Part shown: positions 7,717 to 15,666 of the stretch, one piece after another
How positions within the stretch are numbered: position 1 is the first letter of the stretch
Layout of the letters: every line of letters begins with the position of its first letter
Source: a virus
IMG/VR virus record: IMGVR_UViG_3300030060_003508
Span: 8,247-36,413 of that record
DNA length: 28,167 nucleotides
Reading direction: 5' to 3' (one strand)
Made by a program: the position numbers and the translations under genes
Notes under the pieces: model-generated
Databases searched by the model: none
Told to the model about the DNA's origin: nothing
The model's input: only the letters and a program-made list of their open reading frames with translations

Positions 7717-8377
7717 TATTAGTGAAAATGTTTTAAAAAAATATGGTTTTCCTGAAGAGTATTTAACCAACCATTACCCTGTAGATTATTTTGATTTCTA
7801 TATTGATATTGGTGCCAGAGGAATCATAAGTGCATGGCACGTTAATCATATTGGTGCAAGAAATCCTAACACAACTTGTGTTGCTTATGAACCTGATGTT
7901 CCTTATATTGAGGAACTAAAATCTACATGTAAGGATCTGCCCAATTGTTTCTGTAGTGGATTGGGATATGGCTCGGATAAAATTAAAATTCCGAACGGAG
8001 AATGTGATTGCACCTCTTTGTCTTCTATTTTTGATGAACACAAATTTAATGTAAATGATAATTGGTCTATAAAATTTGACTGTGAAGGATGTGAATATAG
8101 TCTTAAGAATAATCCAACCGACATGGAAATAATTAAAAACGCAAGTCATATTGCATTAGAGTTTCATAGTAACGAACATCCTACTGGTAATTTCTTTACT
8201 TCTGTAAACGAATTACCTCAAACTTTCGATGGTAATGATGTGTGGTTAGAGTCGGAGTTTTCAGATACACATAAAATATTTCTTACTAGTAAGGAACCTG
8301 GCTTAAGAACTTATGTTTTAATTTCTAATCATATTTTTTCTGATAAAGAAAATTTATTTTGGAAAGATTTGATTTAA
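7706..8377 (+). CDS. FkbM-like methyltransferase
   Basis: 223 residues from ATG 7706; an in-frame GTG at 7697 is possible but adds only three residues. It has a shortened SAM-binding strand DFYIDIGARG (30-39), an acidic YEP (61-63) in place of the usual FEP, and SIKFDCEGCEYSL (121-133), which stands for the KxDxEGaE motif of FkbM O-methyltransferases. The Cys residues around that motif (CEGCEY) are unusual. The C-terminal part (ISNHIF) looks like the closing strands of the fold. Role: probable O-methylation of a sugar. It overlaps upstream by 11 bases and downstream by one (TAATG). Confidence 0.66.
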   Translation: MIIDISENVLKKYGFPEEYLTNHYPVDYFDFYIDIGARGIISAWHVNHIGARNPNTTCVAYEPDVPYIEELKSTCKDLPNCFCSGLGYGSDKIKIPNGECDCTSLSSIFDEHKFNVNDNWSIKFDCEGCEYSLKNNPTDMEIIKNASHIALEFHSNEHPTGNFFTSVNELPQTFDGNDVWLESEFSDTHKIFLTSKEPGLRTYVLISNHIFSDKENLFWKDLI

Positions 8378-9162
8378 TGAAACACAAAATAGTTGCGTGT
8401 ATCCCTACAAAAGATAGTGCTTGGATTCAAACTTACACATTGAAGTTTTTGAGTGAATTCTGTGATACAATTATAGTGAGTGATGATAATAGTACAGATG
8501 ACACATACGATGTATGTACTTCATTTGAAAAAGTTGAATACTTTAAAAGACCTCCTAGATTAAATGGAGATAGGCAAGGTGCTTTACAAAGACAGGAAAT
8601 TTTGGAACGTGCATATGAACACGATCCCGACTATTTTTTGTTTCTCGACGCTGATGAAATGCCATCTCCTAACATAGTTCCTTGGTTAAATTCTTTGGGT
8701 GGAAGGGAAGAAGAGAAAGTAAATACTTGGTCATTCCCTTGGGTTCACTTGTGGGGAGATGATAAACACTACAGGGTTGATTGTTATGACGGCATTCATT
8801 GGGAACCTTTTACCACGACATACAGAAAAGGTTTTTTGTGTAGGAATATACCTGACTTTGAAATGAAATATGATATAAACCAACATCGGTGTAGACCATC
8901 AAATCAACCTGCAAATGTACCGGGTCCAATTTTTGATGTTCAAGGAAAACCAACAGGGAGAGACTCGGGGAGTCCGCTGATAATACATTACGGTAAAATT
9001 AGTGAATACTTTACATCAGGCCAAAATTGGAAGGACAGAGCAGAGTGGGATAAATATGAAAAGGGAGCGAATGTTCAAGCAACACTAGAACATCATATCA
9101 GATCAAACTCAACAGCGACTCTTGAATTGAAAGAAGTAGAGGAAGAATGGTTTTGGAAATGA
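8377..9162 (+). CDS. GT2-family glycosyltransferase
   Basis: 261 residues from ATG 8377 in a TAATG junction; the longer reading from TTG 8359 is rejected. Classical GT2 features: IVACIPTKDSA at the N-terminus, VSDDNSTDDT (34-43) and FLFLDADEMPS (87-97) with the metal-binding DAD. The rest contains several Trp/His-rich loops (WGDDKHYR, IHYGKISEYF) suggesting an acceptor-binding region. No membrane segments, so it does not look like an undecaprenyl-phosphate processive enzyme. Donor and acceptor unknown. Confidence 0.82.
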   Translation: MKHKIVACIPTKDSAWIQTYTLKFLSEFCDTIIVSDDNSTDDTYDVCTSFEKVEYFKRPPRLNGDRQGALQRQEILERAYEHDPDYFLFLDADEMPSPNIVPWLNSLGGREEEKVNTWSFPWVHLWGDDKHYRVDCYDGIHWEPFTTTYRKGFLCRNIPDFEMKYDINQHRCRPSNQPANVPGPIFDVQGKPTGRDSGSPLIIHYGKISEYFTSGQNWKDRAEWDKYEKGANVQATLEHHIRSNSTATLELKEVEEEWFWK

Positions 9163-9779
9163 ATACAAAAGAAAATATATTAAATCATCTAAGGGAATAT
9201 GGATTTGTTATTATTCCCGAGTATTGGTCTTCTGAAAAATGCAAACAAGCATTGAGTGAATTTAAAAAACTACCACAACAAGCTTTTGAAGGTGGACAGG
9301 GTGGTGATCTTCGTTGTCAACATTCAAATAGATATTTGTCTAGTTCTAATGAATTTTTAAATGATACATTTATTCAGGATATTGCAGACAATTATAGTCT
9401 TTGTAATAGAGCAGATAGAGTTGTTGCTGGTATTGTAAAATATAATCCAGATAGACAAACGGATTCTGGTGGGGGTTGGCATGTTGACAGCGAATCAGAT
9501 GCACAGTTAAAGAGTTTTATGTACCTCACTGATGTCACTAGCGAAAACGGACCTTTTGTGTTTGTTCAAAAATCTAGGGATCTGGTAAATAAATTAGAGA
9601 AGCATAGTAACCTTAGAATTTCAGAAGAGTTAGTTAGAGAACATGTAAATCCAGAGGACGTAATTGAAATGACTGCACCAGCAGGAACTTGCATACTTGC
9701 AGACTCAACATACCTCCATCGAGGCAAACAGATCGAAAGTGGAATTCGATACACTTACACAACATATTTTTACGAATAG
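9159..9779 (+). CDS. PhyH-like Fe(II)/2-oxoglutarate dioxygenase
   Basis: 206 residues from ATG 9159 (ATGA with the upstream stop); an ATG at 9147 is also in frame, with AGAGGA only three bases before it, so the start is not fully settled. The double-stranded beta-helix oxygenase signature is complete: WHVD gives His108 and Asp110, TYLHRG gives the distal His187, and IRYTYTTYF gives Arg197 for 2-oxoglutarate. The N-terminal NHLREYGFVIIPEY is typical of the phytanoyl-CoA dioxygenase (PhyH) group, which also hydroxylates sugars, amino acids and nucleobases. In this cassette a role in hydroxylating or oxidising a sugar is likely but not demonstrated. Confidence 0.82.
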   Translation: MNTKENILNHLREYGFVIIPEYWSSEKCKQALSEFKKLPQQAFEGGQGGDLRCQHSNRYLSSSNEFLNDTFIQDIADNYSLCNRADRVVAGIVKYNPDRQTDSGGGWHVDSESDAQLKSFMYLTDVTSENGPFVFVQKSRDLVNKLEKHSNLRISEELVREHVNPEDVIEMTAPAGTCILADSTYLHRGKQIESGIRYTYTTYFYE

Positions 9780-9796
9780 TATGAGGATAAAATAGT

Positions 9797-10396
9797 ATGA
9801 AAAAAACATTAATTATTTGCGGGTGGTTTGAACAGGGTGGTTCATATTACGAGGCAGTATCGGGCAAAAAACTGGATAACTTTGATAATATCATAGGATT
9901 TGAAGCAGAAAAAGATTTTAACATAGAAAAAGAACTTTCTTCACTCCCCGAATCAGTGCGGAATAAAACAGAATTATACAATAAGGCGGTTTGGGTGAAT
10001 GATGATGAAATCGTATTCTATGATATGGGTAAAGAATCATCTTCTGTTTTATCTAATAAACTAACCGGCGAACAAGGACTTGATCCATATAAAGTTGAAG
10101 CAATTGATTTTCCTAAATTTTTAGAAAAATTTGATAAAGAAAATTATGAACTTTACATTCAAATGAATATTGAAGGTTCTGAATTTGAAATATTAGATAA
10201 AATGTTTGAGTCTAAAACTTTTGAAAAAGTAAATATCTTGCAATTAATACTAGACAACCACACAAACATTAAAGGCAAGGAAAATTATTTTAAGGAAAAG
10301 GTATCTCAAAATAGAACAAAGTTGAAAAAGTATTTTACAGAAAGTTCTAGGCCGCTCTCGGGTAACCCTGAAGATTTTCTTTATACAAAAATGTGA
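9797..10396 (+). CDS. FkbM-family methyltransferase
   Basis: 199 residues. The SAM-binding first strand is degenerate (LIICGWFEQGGSY), then FEAEKDF (35-41) for the acidic residue after strand 2 and YIQMNIEGSEFEIL (120-133), the KxDxEGaE-type motif of FkbM. Asp is replaced by Asn in that motif (MNIEGSE), a substitution worth noting. The gene is separated from its neighbours by short gaps (17 and 9 bases), unlike most of the cassette, and has GAGGA 12 bases before the ATG. It is among the most AT-rich genes here. Probable sugar O-methyltransferase; a non-catalytic relative cannot be excluded. Confidence 0.62.
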   Translation: MKKTLIICGWFEQGGSYYEAVSGKKLDNFDNIIGFEAEKDFNIEKELSSLPESVRNKTELYNKAVWVNDDEIVFYDMGKESSSVLSNKLTGEQGLDPYKVEAIDFPKFLEKFDKENYELYIQMNIEGSEFEILDKMFESKTFEKVNILQLILDNHTNIKGKENYFKEKVSQNRTKLKKYFTESSRPLSGNPEDFLYTKM

Positions 10397-10405
10397 GGTG
10401 ATTTT

Positions 10406-11236
10406 TTGTTAGTTATTGATAAACAAACGAGAGGTAGACATGGTAATAAGGTTTTCCATTTCAACACTCTCATGCAATTGTCCAGTATTTTAAATCAAGA
10501 GTGTTCTACGGATCATTGGGATGCTTACGAGTTCTTTGAAGAGACATGTAAACTAAATTCAAAAATAGTCGGTGATGAAATACCACCAAAGGATTTGATT
10601 TATAATAATGAAACAGAGTTACGAGACAAGTATTCGACTGGAGACTGGAAGTTAAATACCTACTCCTTATGTGGACCGTTCTTTCGAATTACAAAAAAGG
10701 ATCCTAGAGAGTTTTTGAAGTTAAAAGAAGTCGTTGACTTGAATCATAAAGATCAAGTTTCGGTTGGTATCCATATCAGAGGTGGAGATACCAGAGGCGC
10801 AGACGGTATGAATTGTAGAGAAATTCATCCACCCGAGTATTATATCAATGCAATTGATTTTGTTCTAGAGGAATACAATAATCATGTTGTTTTTTATCTT
10901 TGTACTGATGACCCAGATCCAAACTTCCCGTCGTATCAAGAAACTCTCAATCACCTTCTATCTAAAAATGTAACCCTATATCATGATACTTCAAATCATT
11001 ACATGAGAGATTTTTCCATACTAACTGAGTGTGATGTTTTGATTTCAGGTTCTAGTACTTTTGCTACTGCCGCTGGAATAATGGGAAAGAATAAAAAAAT
11101 TATTCACAGTAAAGAATTTGTCGAACAGTTTAAAGAAAGTGATCAAGAATGGTATAGTAGTTTTGGTAATGGGATGTTTTTTCATGATATGAATCACATT
11201 ACAAGTGACTACTACAATGTATGGAAACTCATATGA
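10406..11236 (+). CDS. GT11-like fucosyltransferase, second copy
   Basis: 276 residues from a TTG start; GAGGTG five bases upstream supports it, and the family motif begins ten residues later, so the TTG is credible. Motifs: RGRHGNKVFHFN (9-20), equivalent to GxLGNQ; VGIHIRGGDTRG (120-131), the HxRxGD motif with the two residues after Arg conserved better than in the copy at 5005-5697; FYLCTDD near 163; SGSSTFATAAG near 215. Likely uses a GDP-sugar. The stop overlaps the epimerase start (ATGA). Divergence from the first copy suggests a different acceptor or separate acquisition. Confidence 0.82.
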   Translation: MLVIDKQTRGRHGNKVFHFNTLMQLSSILNQECSTDHWDAYEFFEETCKLNSKIVGDEIPPKDLIYNNETELRDKYSTGDWKLNTYSLCGPFFRITKKDPREFLKLKEVVDLNHKDQVSVGIHIRGGDTRGADGMNCREIHPPEYYINAIDFVLEEYNNHVVFYLCTDDPDPNFPSYQETLNHLLSKNVTLYHDTSNHYMRDFSILTECDVLISGSSTFATAAGIMGKNKKIIHSKEFVEQFKESDQEWYSSFGNGMFFHDMNHITSDYYNVWKLI

Positions 11237-12162
11237 AACAAAATATATTAGTAACTGGTGGGGCCGGATTTATTGGGATTAATCTGGTAAACGATCTATT
11301 GAATACAACTAATTTTAGTGTTACGGTTGTTGATCGGAGTGATGTAAACATAAAGAGGTTGAAGGAATCCATATCTTCAGGTCATGAAAAATTGACGATT
11401 GTGAATGTGGACTATGATGATTATGACATGCAGGATCATTTCGATTCGGTTGTACATCTTGCCGCTGTTCCTCGCGTTGGATTTTCGGTTGAGAATCCTT
11501 CTTACACAACAGACGAAAACATTTCAAAACTCGTAAGATTTTTAGAGAGAGGAAAGGACACGTTTGGAAAATTTATATTCGCTTCCTCCTCTTCTGTTTA
11601 TGGTGATGTTCAGAGTATGACACCAGAAACTCATACCCTAAATCCAAAATCTCCTTATGCACTACAGAAAAAAACTGGAGAAGAGTTTGTGGAGATGTTC
11701 TCCAAACTATATGGACTGAACACTGTTTCCTTGAGATTTTTTACTGTCTTTGGTCCAAACCAATATGTTGATGATGCTTATGCCACAGTGATCGCTAAAT
11801 GGATGAATCACATCAAAAAGAATGAACCTCTTGTTTTAGAGGGAGATGGATCACAGGTTAGAGACTTCACCTACATTGATAATGTGGTTGAGGGAATTAA
11901 AATTTTCATATGTTCTGATTTCAAATACTGTGGTGATCGTTTTAACTTGGGCAACAGTTCACAGACATCTCTCAACGAACTCATAAGTTGGTTTGAAACT
12001 AAAACAGATTTCAAAATAAATAAAGTGGAACCTCGATCCGGTGACGTTTTCCGAACTCATGCGGACATTTCTAAAATGCGAGACCTTGGTTACTTTCCAA
12101 CTGTGGGTGTACATGAGGGATTAGAAAAAACTTGGAAGTGGAATATGGAAGGACAAGTATGA
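11233..12162 (+). CDS. NAD-dependent UDP-sugar epimerase (extended SDR, GalE/WbpP type)
   Basis: 309 residues from ATG 11233 (ATGA). Rossmann motif TGGAGFIG (8-15), VVHLAA (73-78), the catalytic SSSSVYG strand (about 118-124) and YALQK with Tyr142 and Lys146 are all present, so the enzyme should be active. DFTYIDNVVEG and the closing pattern SGDVFRTHADISKMRDLGY are typical of WbpP/TviC/GalE-type UDP-sugar 4-epimerases. Substrate is probably UDP-GlcNAc, UDP-Glc or a uronate; the active-site residue deciding this was not assigned. A LegB-type dehydratase is a less likely alternative. Length is normal. Confidence 0.87.
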   Translation: MKQNILVTGGAGFIGINLVNDLLNTTNFSVTVVDRSDVNIKRLKESISSGHEKLTIVNVDYDDYDMQDHFDSVVHLAAVPRVGFSVENPSYTTDENISKLVRFLERGKDTFGKFIFASSSSVYGDVQSMTPETHTLNPKSPYALQKKTGEEFVEMFSKLYGLNTVSLRFFTVFGPNQYVDDAYATVIAKWMNHIKKNEPLVLEGDGSQVRDFTYIDNVVEGIKIFICSDFKYCGDRFNLGNSSQTSLNELISWFETKTDFKINKVEPRSGDVFRTHADISKMRDLGYFPTVGVHEGLEKTWKWNMEGQV

Positions 12163-12869
12163 AAATTTTAAGTTACGATACTGATCGGTACTATTTTGCT
12201 GATTTGGTTGGAAGTCTATATGATGTTGACCTGACTGAACTAGATAACGAAGATCAGAAAACAAATCTTACCTTGGGTAATGATACTAAGACGGCTTTTC
12301 ATAAAAAGTTTTATGAACGTCTAGATGCCGATGGTGGTTGGCCAGAATTCACCAACCTATACCAAGCGTTTGTTCGTGAGGTGATATTCCCTATGTTTGA
12401 AGACGACGAACTTCTATATCAGACTTACCCTGGCATCCGATTTTGTAGGCCAGGCGCTAAGGCTGTTTATAGGTGGCACTCTGATGGAGACAATCATCAT
12501 CGACACCCACTCGGTGAGATTAACATCTTTCTCCCGTTGACCAAGTGTTTTGGTAATAATAGTATCTGGATTGAGAGTCTTCCTGGCTTGGGTGACTTCG
12601 CACCCGCAAATCTAGAGTATGGTGAATTTGTGATGGGGTATCTTAATCAGTGCCGACATGGTAACATGGACAATGACACGGACATCACTAGAGTCAGTTT
12701 TGACTTCAGGGTCATGCCTGGTTTTGCATACGACCCAGAATCAAACTTAGCAAGTTGTACCACCAAACAAAGATTTGCCATCGGTGAGTATTATGATATA
12801 ATGTCGAGAGATGAAACCCCAGATACATTTGACCCAATTGAGAATGCAAAGTTAGGATCAGCATGTTGA
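12159..12869 (+). CDS. Fe(II)/2-oxoglutarate oxygenase, StrG-like
   Basis: 236 residues from ATG 12159, supported by GGAAGGA upstream and the ATGA junction; an upstream in-frame ATG at 12132 lies in the epimerase gene and is rejected. WHSDGD supplies His107 and Asp109, CRHGN the distal His167 and TRVSFDFR Arg178, the complete facial triad plus 2-oxoglutarate arginine. The layout resembles the StrG-type oxygenases of aminoglycoside and surface-sugar clusters. It lies between a sugar epimerase and an aminotransferase, so the substrate is plausibly a nucleotide sugar or a glycan residue. Confidence 0.78.
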   Translation: MKILSYDTDRYYFADLVGSLYDVDLTELDNEDQKTNLTLGNDTKTAFHKKFYERLDADGGWPEFTNLYQAFVREVIFPMFEDDELLYQTYPGIRFCRPGAKAVYRWHSDGDNHHRHPLGEINIFLPLTKCFGNNSIWIESLPGLGDFAPANLEYGEFVMGYLNQCRHGNMDNDTDITRVSFDFRVMPGFAYDPESNLASCTTKQRFAIGEYYDIMSRDETPDTFDPIENAKLGSAC

Positions 12870-13537
12870 TAAGCCCTTTAGAATATGATGCACGACTACT
12901 CGACTTCATGATGAAAAAATATAACTGTACCGACCCGTGGGACGTTGTTGATGTGTTCGAAAAGACTGTTGCTAGTTATGCTGGTAGTAAGTACGGCGTT
13001 GCCGTTGATAATTGCACTGACGCTATGTTTCTTTGCCTTAAGTATCTCAAGGCAGAGGGAGAGGTCACAGTCCCTCGTAGAACTTATGTCTCAGTTCCAT
13101 GTACGGTGATCCACGCGGGTTGTACTGTCAAGTTTGATGACATCGAGTGGAGCGGAGCATATGCCTTAGATCCATTCCCCGTCTATGATTCTGCAACTAG
13201 AATGACGATGGGAATGTATGTGCCTGGTTCCTACTACTGTCTTTCTTTCCATAGACGGAAGCATGTTCCAATTGGCAAAGGTGGGATGATCCTGACAGAT
13301 GATGAAGAGGCATATGAGTGGTTTAAGTCTGTTCGTTATGAGGGTAGACACCTTGATAGATTGTACAAGGATGACTACTTTGAGAACATCGGATGGAATA
13401 TGTACATGCCACCAGAACAGGCAGCGAGAGGTTTGTTTCTGTTTGATGAGATAGAGGATGTGAATGAGGATCTTGAGAGTTCTGGTATTCACAAGGACTT
13501 GTCTGAGTTTCCAATATATGAAAGAGAAAATAAATGA
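12863..13537 (+). CDS. DegT/DnrJ-type aminotransferase, truncated
   Basis: 224 residues where the family has 360-400. The N-terminal PLP domain is recognisable: FEKTVASYAGSKYGVAVDNCTDA, then VPRRTYVSVP, DSAT with Asp109, and SFHRRKHVPIGKGG with Lys133 as the expected Schiff-base lysine. The chain ends shortly after the PPEQAARGLFLFDEI helix, so the C-terminal small domain, present in the copy at 2196-3146, is missing. The next gene, an AT-rich methyltransferase, starts at the four-base overlap with its stop. Either this is a naturally short subfamily or the end was replaced when that gene arrived. Activity is uncertain. Confidence 0.75.
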   Translation: MLISPLEYDARLLDFMMKKYNCTDPWDVVDVFEKTVASYAGSKYGVAVDNCTDAMFLCLKYLKAEGEVTVPRRTYVSVPCTVIHAGCTVKFDDIEWSGAYALDPFPVYDSATRMTMGMYVPGSYYCLSFHRRKHVPIGKGGMILTDDEEAYEWFKSVRYEGRHLDRLYKDDYFENIGWNMYMPPEQAARGLFLFDEIEDVNEDLESSGIHKDLSEFPIYERENK

Positions 13538-14211
13538 CTAAATTTTATGAAGATTTGTATGAAAAATTATACAGTGATCATGGGTATCATTCTAGCGAAG
13601 AGTTAAAATCAACACACTATCCTTCTTTTTTTACTGGATGTTTAAATCCATCGGGTATGGATTATACCACTGTTTTGGATATTGGGTGTTCCACCGGTAT
13701 TGGTATAAAATCTTTTTTCGAACCTTTGGGTAAAAAATGTGAGGGTATAGATGTTTCTAAAACGGCTATACACAAAGCAACTGAACGTGGAGTGTCCGCA
13801 CAAGTCGCTTCGATAATAGACATTCCTTTCGATGACAACTCGTTTGACTTAGTATGTTCAACTGATGTAATTGAACACTTAAGGCCGGAAGATCAAGAAA
13901 AGGCACATAGAGAATGTTTTAGAACATCAAAGAAATATGTTGCACATAAAATAGCAAACACACCAGAGGGAAATTTATTTGCTGGTGAAAAATTACATTT
14001 GACATGTTGGTCACATGAAAAGTGGATGGAGTTTTTTGAATCTTTAAATCTTGAAAATTGGAAACTTATCTATACAATAACTCCAGAAGTTTGGGATAAA
14101 ATTGGTCATGATGTTTATGGTCCTAATGGAAGCGTATTTCGATCGGAACCATGTCCTTATGATCATTGGATTGAACACAACACTGTAGTTGTTTTTGAAA
14201 AGACGAGTTGA
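13534..14211 (+). CDS. Class I SAM-dependent methyltransferase (Methyltransf_11-like)
   Basis: 225 residues. Motif I VLDIGCSTGIG (47-57), the post-I GIDVSKTAI (71-79), and FDLVCSTDVIEHL (104-116) form a textbook class I methyltransferase core. A WSHEKWMEFF helix follows at about 155-165, as in many sugar and small-molecule methyltransferases. It is the first gene of the stretch leading into the nonulosonic acid module and is AT-rich compared with the aminotransferase before it. Possible role: O- or N-methylation of the nonulosonate or another sugar; substrate unknown. Confidence 0.82.
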   Translation: MTKFYEDLYEKLYSDHGYHSSEELKSTHYPSFFTGCLNPSGMDYTTVLDIGCSTGIGIKSFFEPLGKKCEGIDVSKTAIHKATERGVSAQVASIIDIPFDDNSFDLVCSTDVIEHLRPEDQEKAHRECFRTSKKYVAHKIANTPEGNLFAGEKLHLTCWSHEKWMEFFESLNLENWKLIYTITPEVWDKIGHDVYGPNGSVFRSEPCPYDHWIEHNTVVVFEKTS

Positions 14212-14213
14212 TT

Positions 14214-15032
14214 ATGACTACTAAAATTATCGCAGAGATAGGTATTAATCATAATGGTGACATTGATATTGCAAAGAAATTAATTGATGTTGCTTCTATC
14301 TCCGGATGTGATTATGTTAAGTTTCAGAAAAGAACTCCTGATATTTGTGTTCCCGAGGACCAGAAGTCTAAGATGAGAACCACGCCGTGGGGCGAAATAA
14401 CATATCTTGAGTACAAGTGGAAACTTGAATTTGGACATGACGAGTATGATGAATTGTTTTCATACGCAGACAAAAAAAATATTGGGATGATGGCTTCTGT
14501 TTGGGATGTTGATTCTGTTGATTTTATGAGGAATTACACTGGAGTCATGAAGATCCCCTCTGCACTAATTACCAATCATGAATTAGTTTCTTATGCAAGA
14601 GAAAACTCTGACTATCTTATGATATCCACTGGTATGTCATTGGAGGATGAAATCGAAGTCGCAGTTGAGAAATCACGCCCGGATCTTATTTTTCATACGA
14701 ACTCTACCTACCCATCGCCAACAGATGAACTCAACTTACGTTACATCTCTTGGTTAGCTAACAAGTATCCACACGCAGAGATTGGTTATAGTGGACATGA
14801 GTATGGACTCACCACAACATTTGCTGCTGTTGCTATGGGTGCGTCTTGGGTTGAACGACACATCACCTTAGACCGAACCATGTTTGGATCAGATCAAGTC
14901 GCATCAGTAGAACCGATTGGTGTGATGAAACTTGTTCAGGGTATTCGTGACATTGATAAAGCGATGGGGACAGGCGGACCACGAAAACTTTTTGATTCGG
15001 AACTTACCAAAAGAGAGTCGCTGAGAGGTTGA
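14214..15032 (+). CDS. neuB: NeuB-like nonulosonic (sialic) acid synthase, lacking the SAF domain
   Basis: 272 residues from ATG 14214 (a TTG at 14208 is also in frame). NeuB condenses PEP with ManNAc or a 2,4-diacetamido hexose to make the nine-carbon acid. TIM-barrel motifs are present: IAEIGINHNGD at the N-terminus, YVKFQKR near 36-42, KIPSA, NSTYPSP, GYSGHEYG and ERHITLDR followed by FGSDQVASVEP. In typical NeuB the last block reads GxDHxxS; here His is Gln. NeuB proteins are normally about 345 residues because a C-terminal antifreeze-like SAF domain closes the partner's active site. This protein stops at the end of the barrel, so that domain is absent. Confidence 0.9.
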   Translation: MTTKIIAEIGINHNGDIDIAKKLIDVASISGCDYVKFQKRTPDICVPEDQKSKMRTTPWGEITYLEYKWKLEFGHDEYDELFSYADKKNIGMMASVWDVDSVDFMRNYTGVMKIPSALITNHELVSYARENSDYLMISTGMSLEDEIEVAVEKSRPDLIFHTNSTYPSPTDELNLRYISWLANKYPHAEIGYSGHEYGLTTTFAAVAMGASWVERHITLDRTMFGSDQVASVEPIGVMKLVQGIRDIDKAMGTGGPRKLFDSELTKRESLRG

Positions 15033-15033
15033 T

Positions 15034-15666
15034 ATGAAAACTGTAGCGATCATATTAGCAAGGGGTGGTAGCAAAGGAGTTCCACATAAAAATATTAGAG
15101 ACATAGCAGGAAAACCTTTAATATCACACTCTATTGAAACTGCGCTTGATTCTTTTGTTGATTCCGTTTGGGTTAGCACTGATTGCCCAGATATAGGACA
15201 TGTATCTGAAATGTTTGGGGCAAGTGTACTAGAAAGACCGAGAGAGTTATCTACAGATGAGTCAACAAGTGAGTCTGCTCTTTTACATTTTAGTCAACAT
15301 GTAGATTTTGATAAGATGGTTTTTATTCAACCAACATCTCCATTGTTACAACCACAACACATAAATGGTGGTCTAGAATTAAGCAATCAATACGACTCTG
15401 TTTTTAGTGCATATAAAGAACACTTTCTTCCTAGATGGTCTTTAGATTTAAATCCTGTTAACTTTGATAATTATAACAGAGACAGAAGACAGGATAGAGA
15501 AGATAACTATGTAGAAAATGGTGCGTTTTATATTACAACAAAAACCATGTTACAAAATACTGGTGTTCGAGTGAGTGGTAATATTGGAGTCTACGAAATG
15601 AGTCCATTTGAAAGTTTTCAAATAGATACCGTAGAAGATTTTGTTTTTATTGAGAGACTGATGTGA
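15034..15666 (+). CDS. neuA: CMP-nonulosonate (acylneuraminate) cytidylyltransferase
   Basis: 210 residues. The CTP-binding N-terminus IILARGGSKGVPHKNI, then AGKPLI, VSTDCPDI, FIQPTSPLL and the block ENGAFYI plus FQIDTVEDF near the C-terminus are the standard CMP-sialate/CMP-legionaminate synthetase motifs. It activates the NeuB product as the CMP-sugar used by sialyltransferases. AGAGG before the ATG and a one-base gap from neuB show tight coupling. CMP-Kdo synthetase is excluded by the ENGAFY block. Which nonulosonate it prefers (neuraminic, legionaminic, pseudaminic) cannot be told here. Confidence 0.9.
   Translation: MKTVAIILARGGSKGVPHKNIRDIAGKPLISHSIETALDSFVDSVWVSTDCPDIGHVSEMFGASVLERPRELSTDESTSESALLHFSQHVDFDKMVFIQPTSPLLQPQHINGGLELSNQYDSVFSAYKEHFLPRWSLDLNPVNFDNYNRDRRQDREDNYVENGAFYITTKTMLQNTGVRVSGNIGVYEMSPFESFQIDTVEDFVFIERLM

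Noticed and set aside
13166-13492. 108-codon minus-strand frame inside the truncated aminotransferase
   Set aside because: Shadow of the + strand gene; low-complexity His/Ser/Thr composition and no family features.
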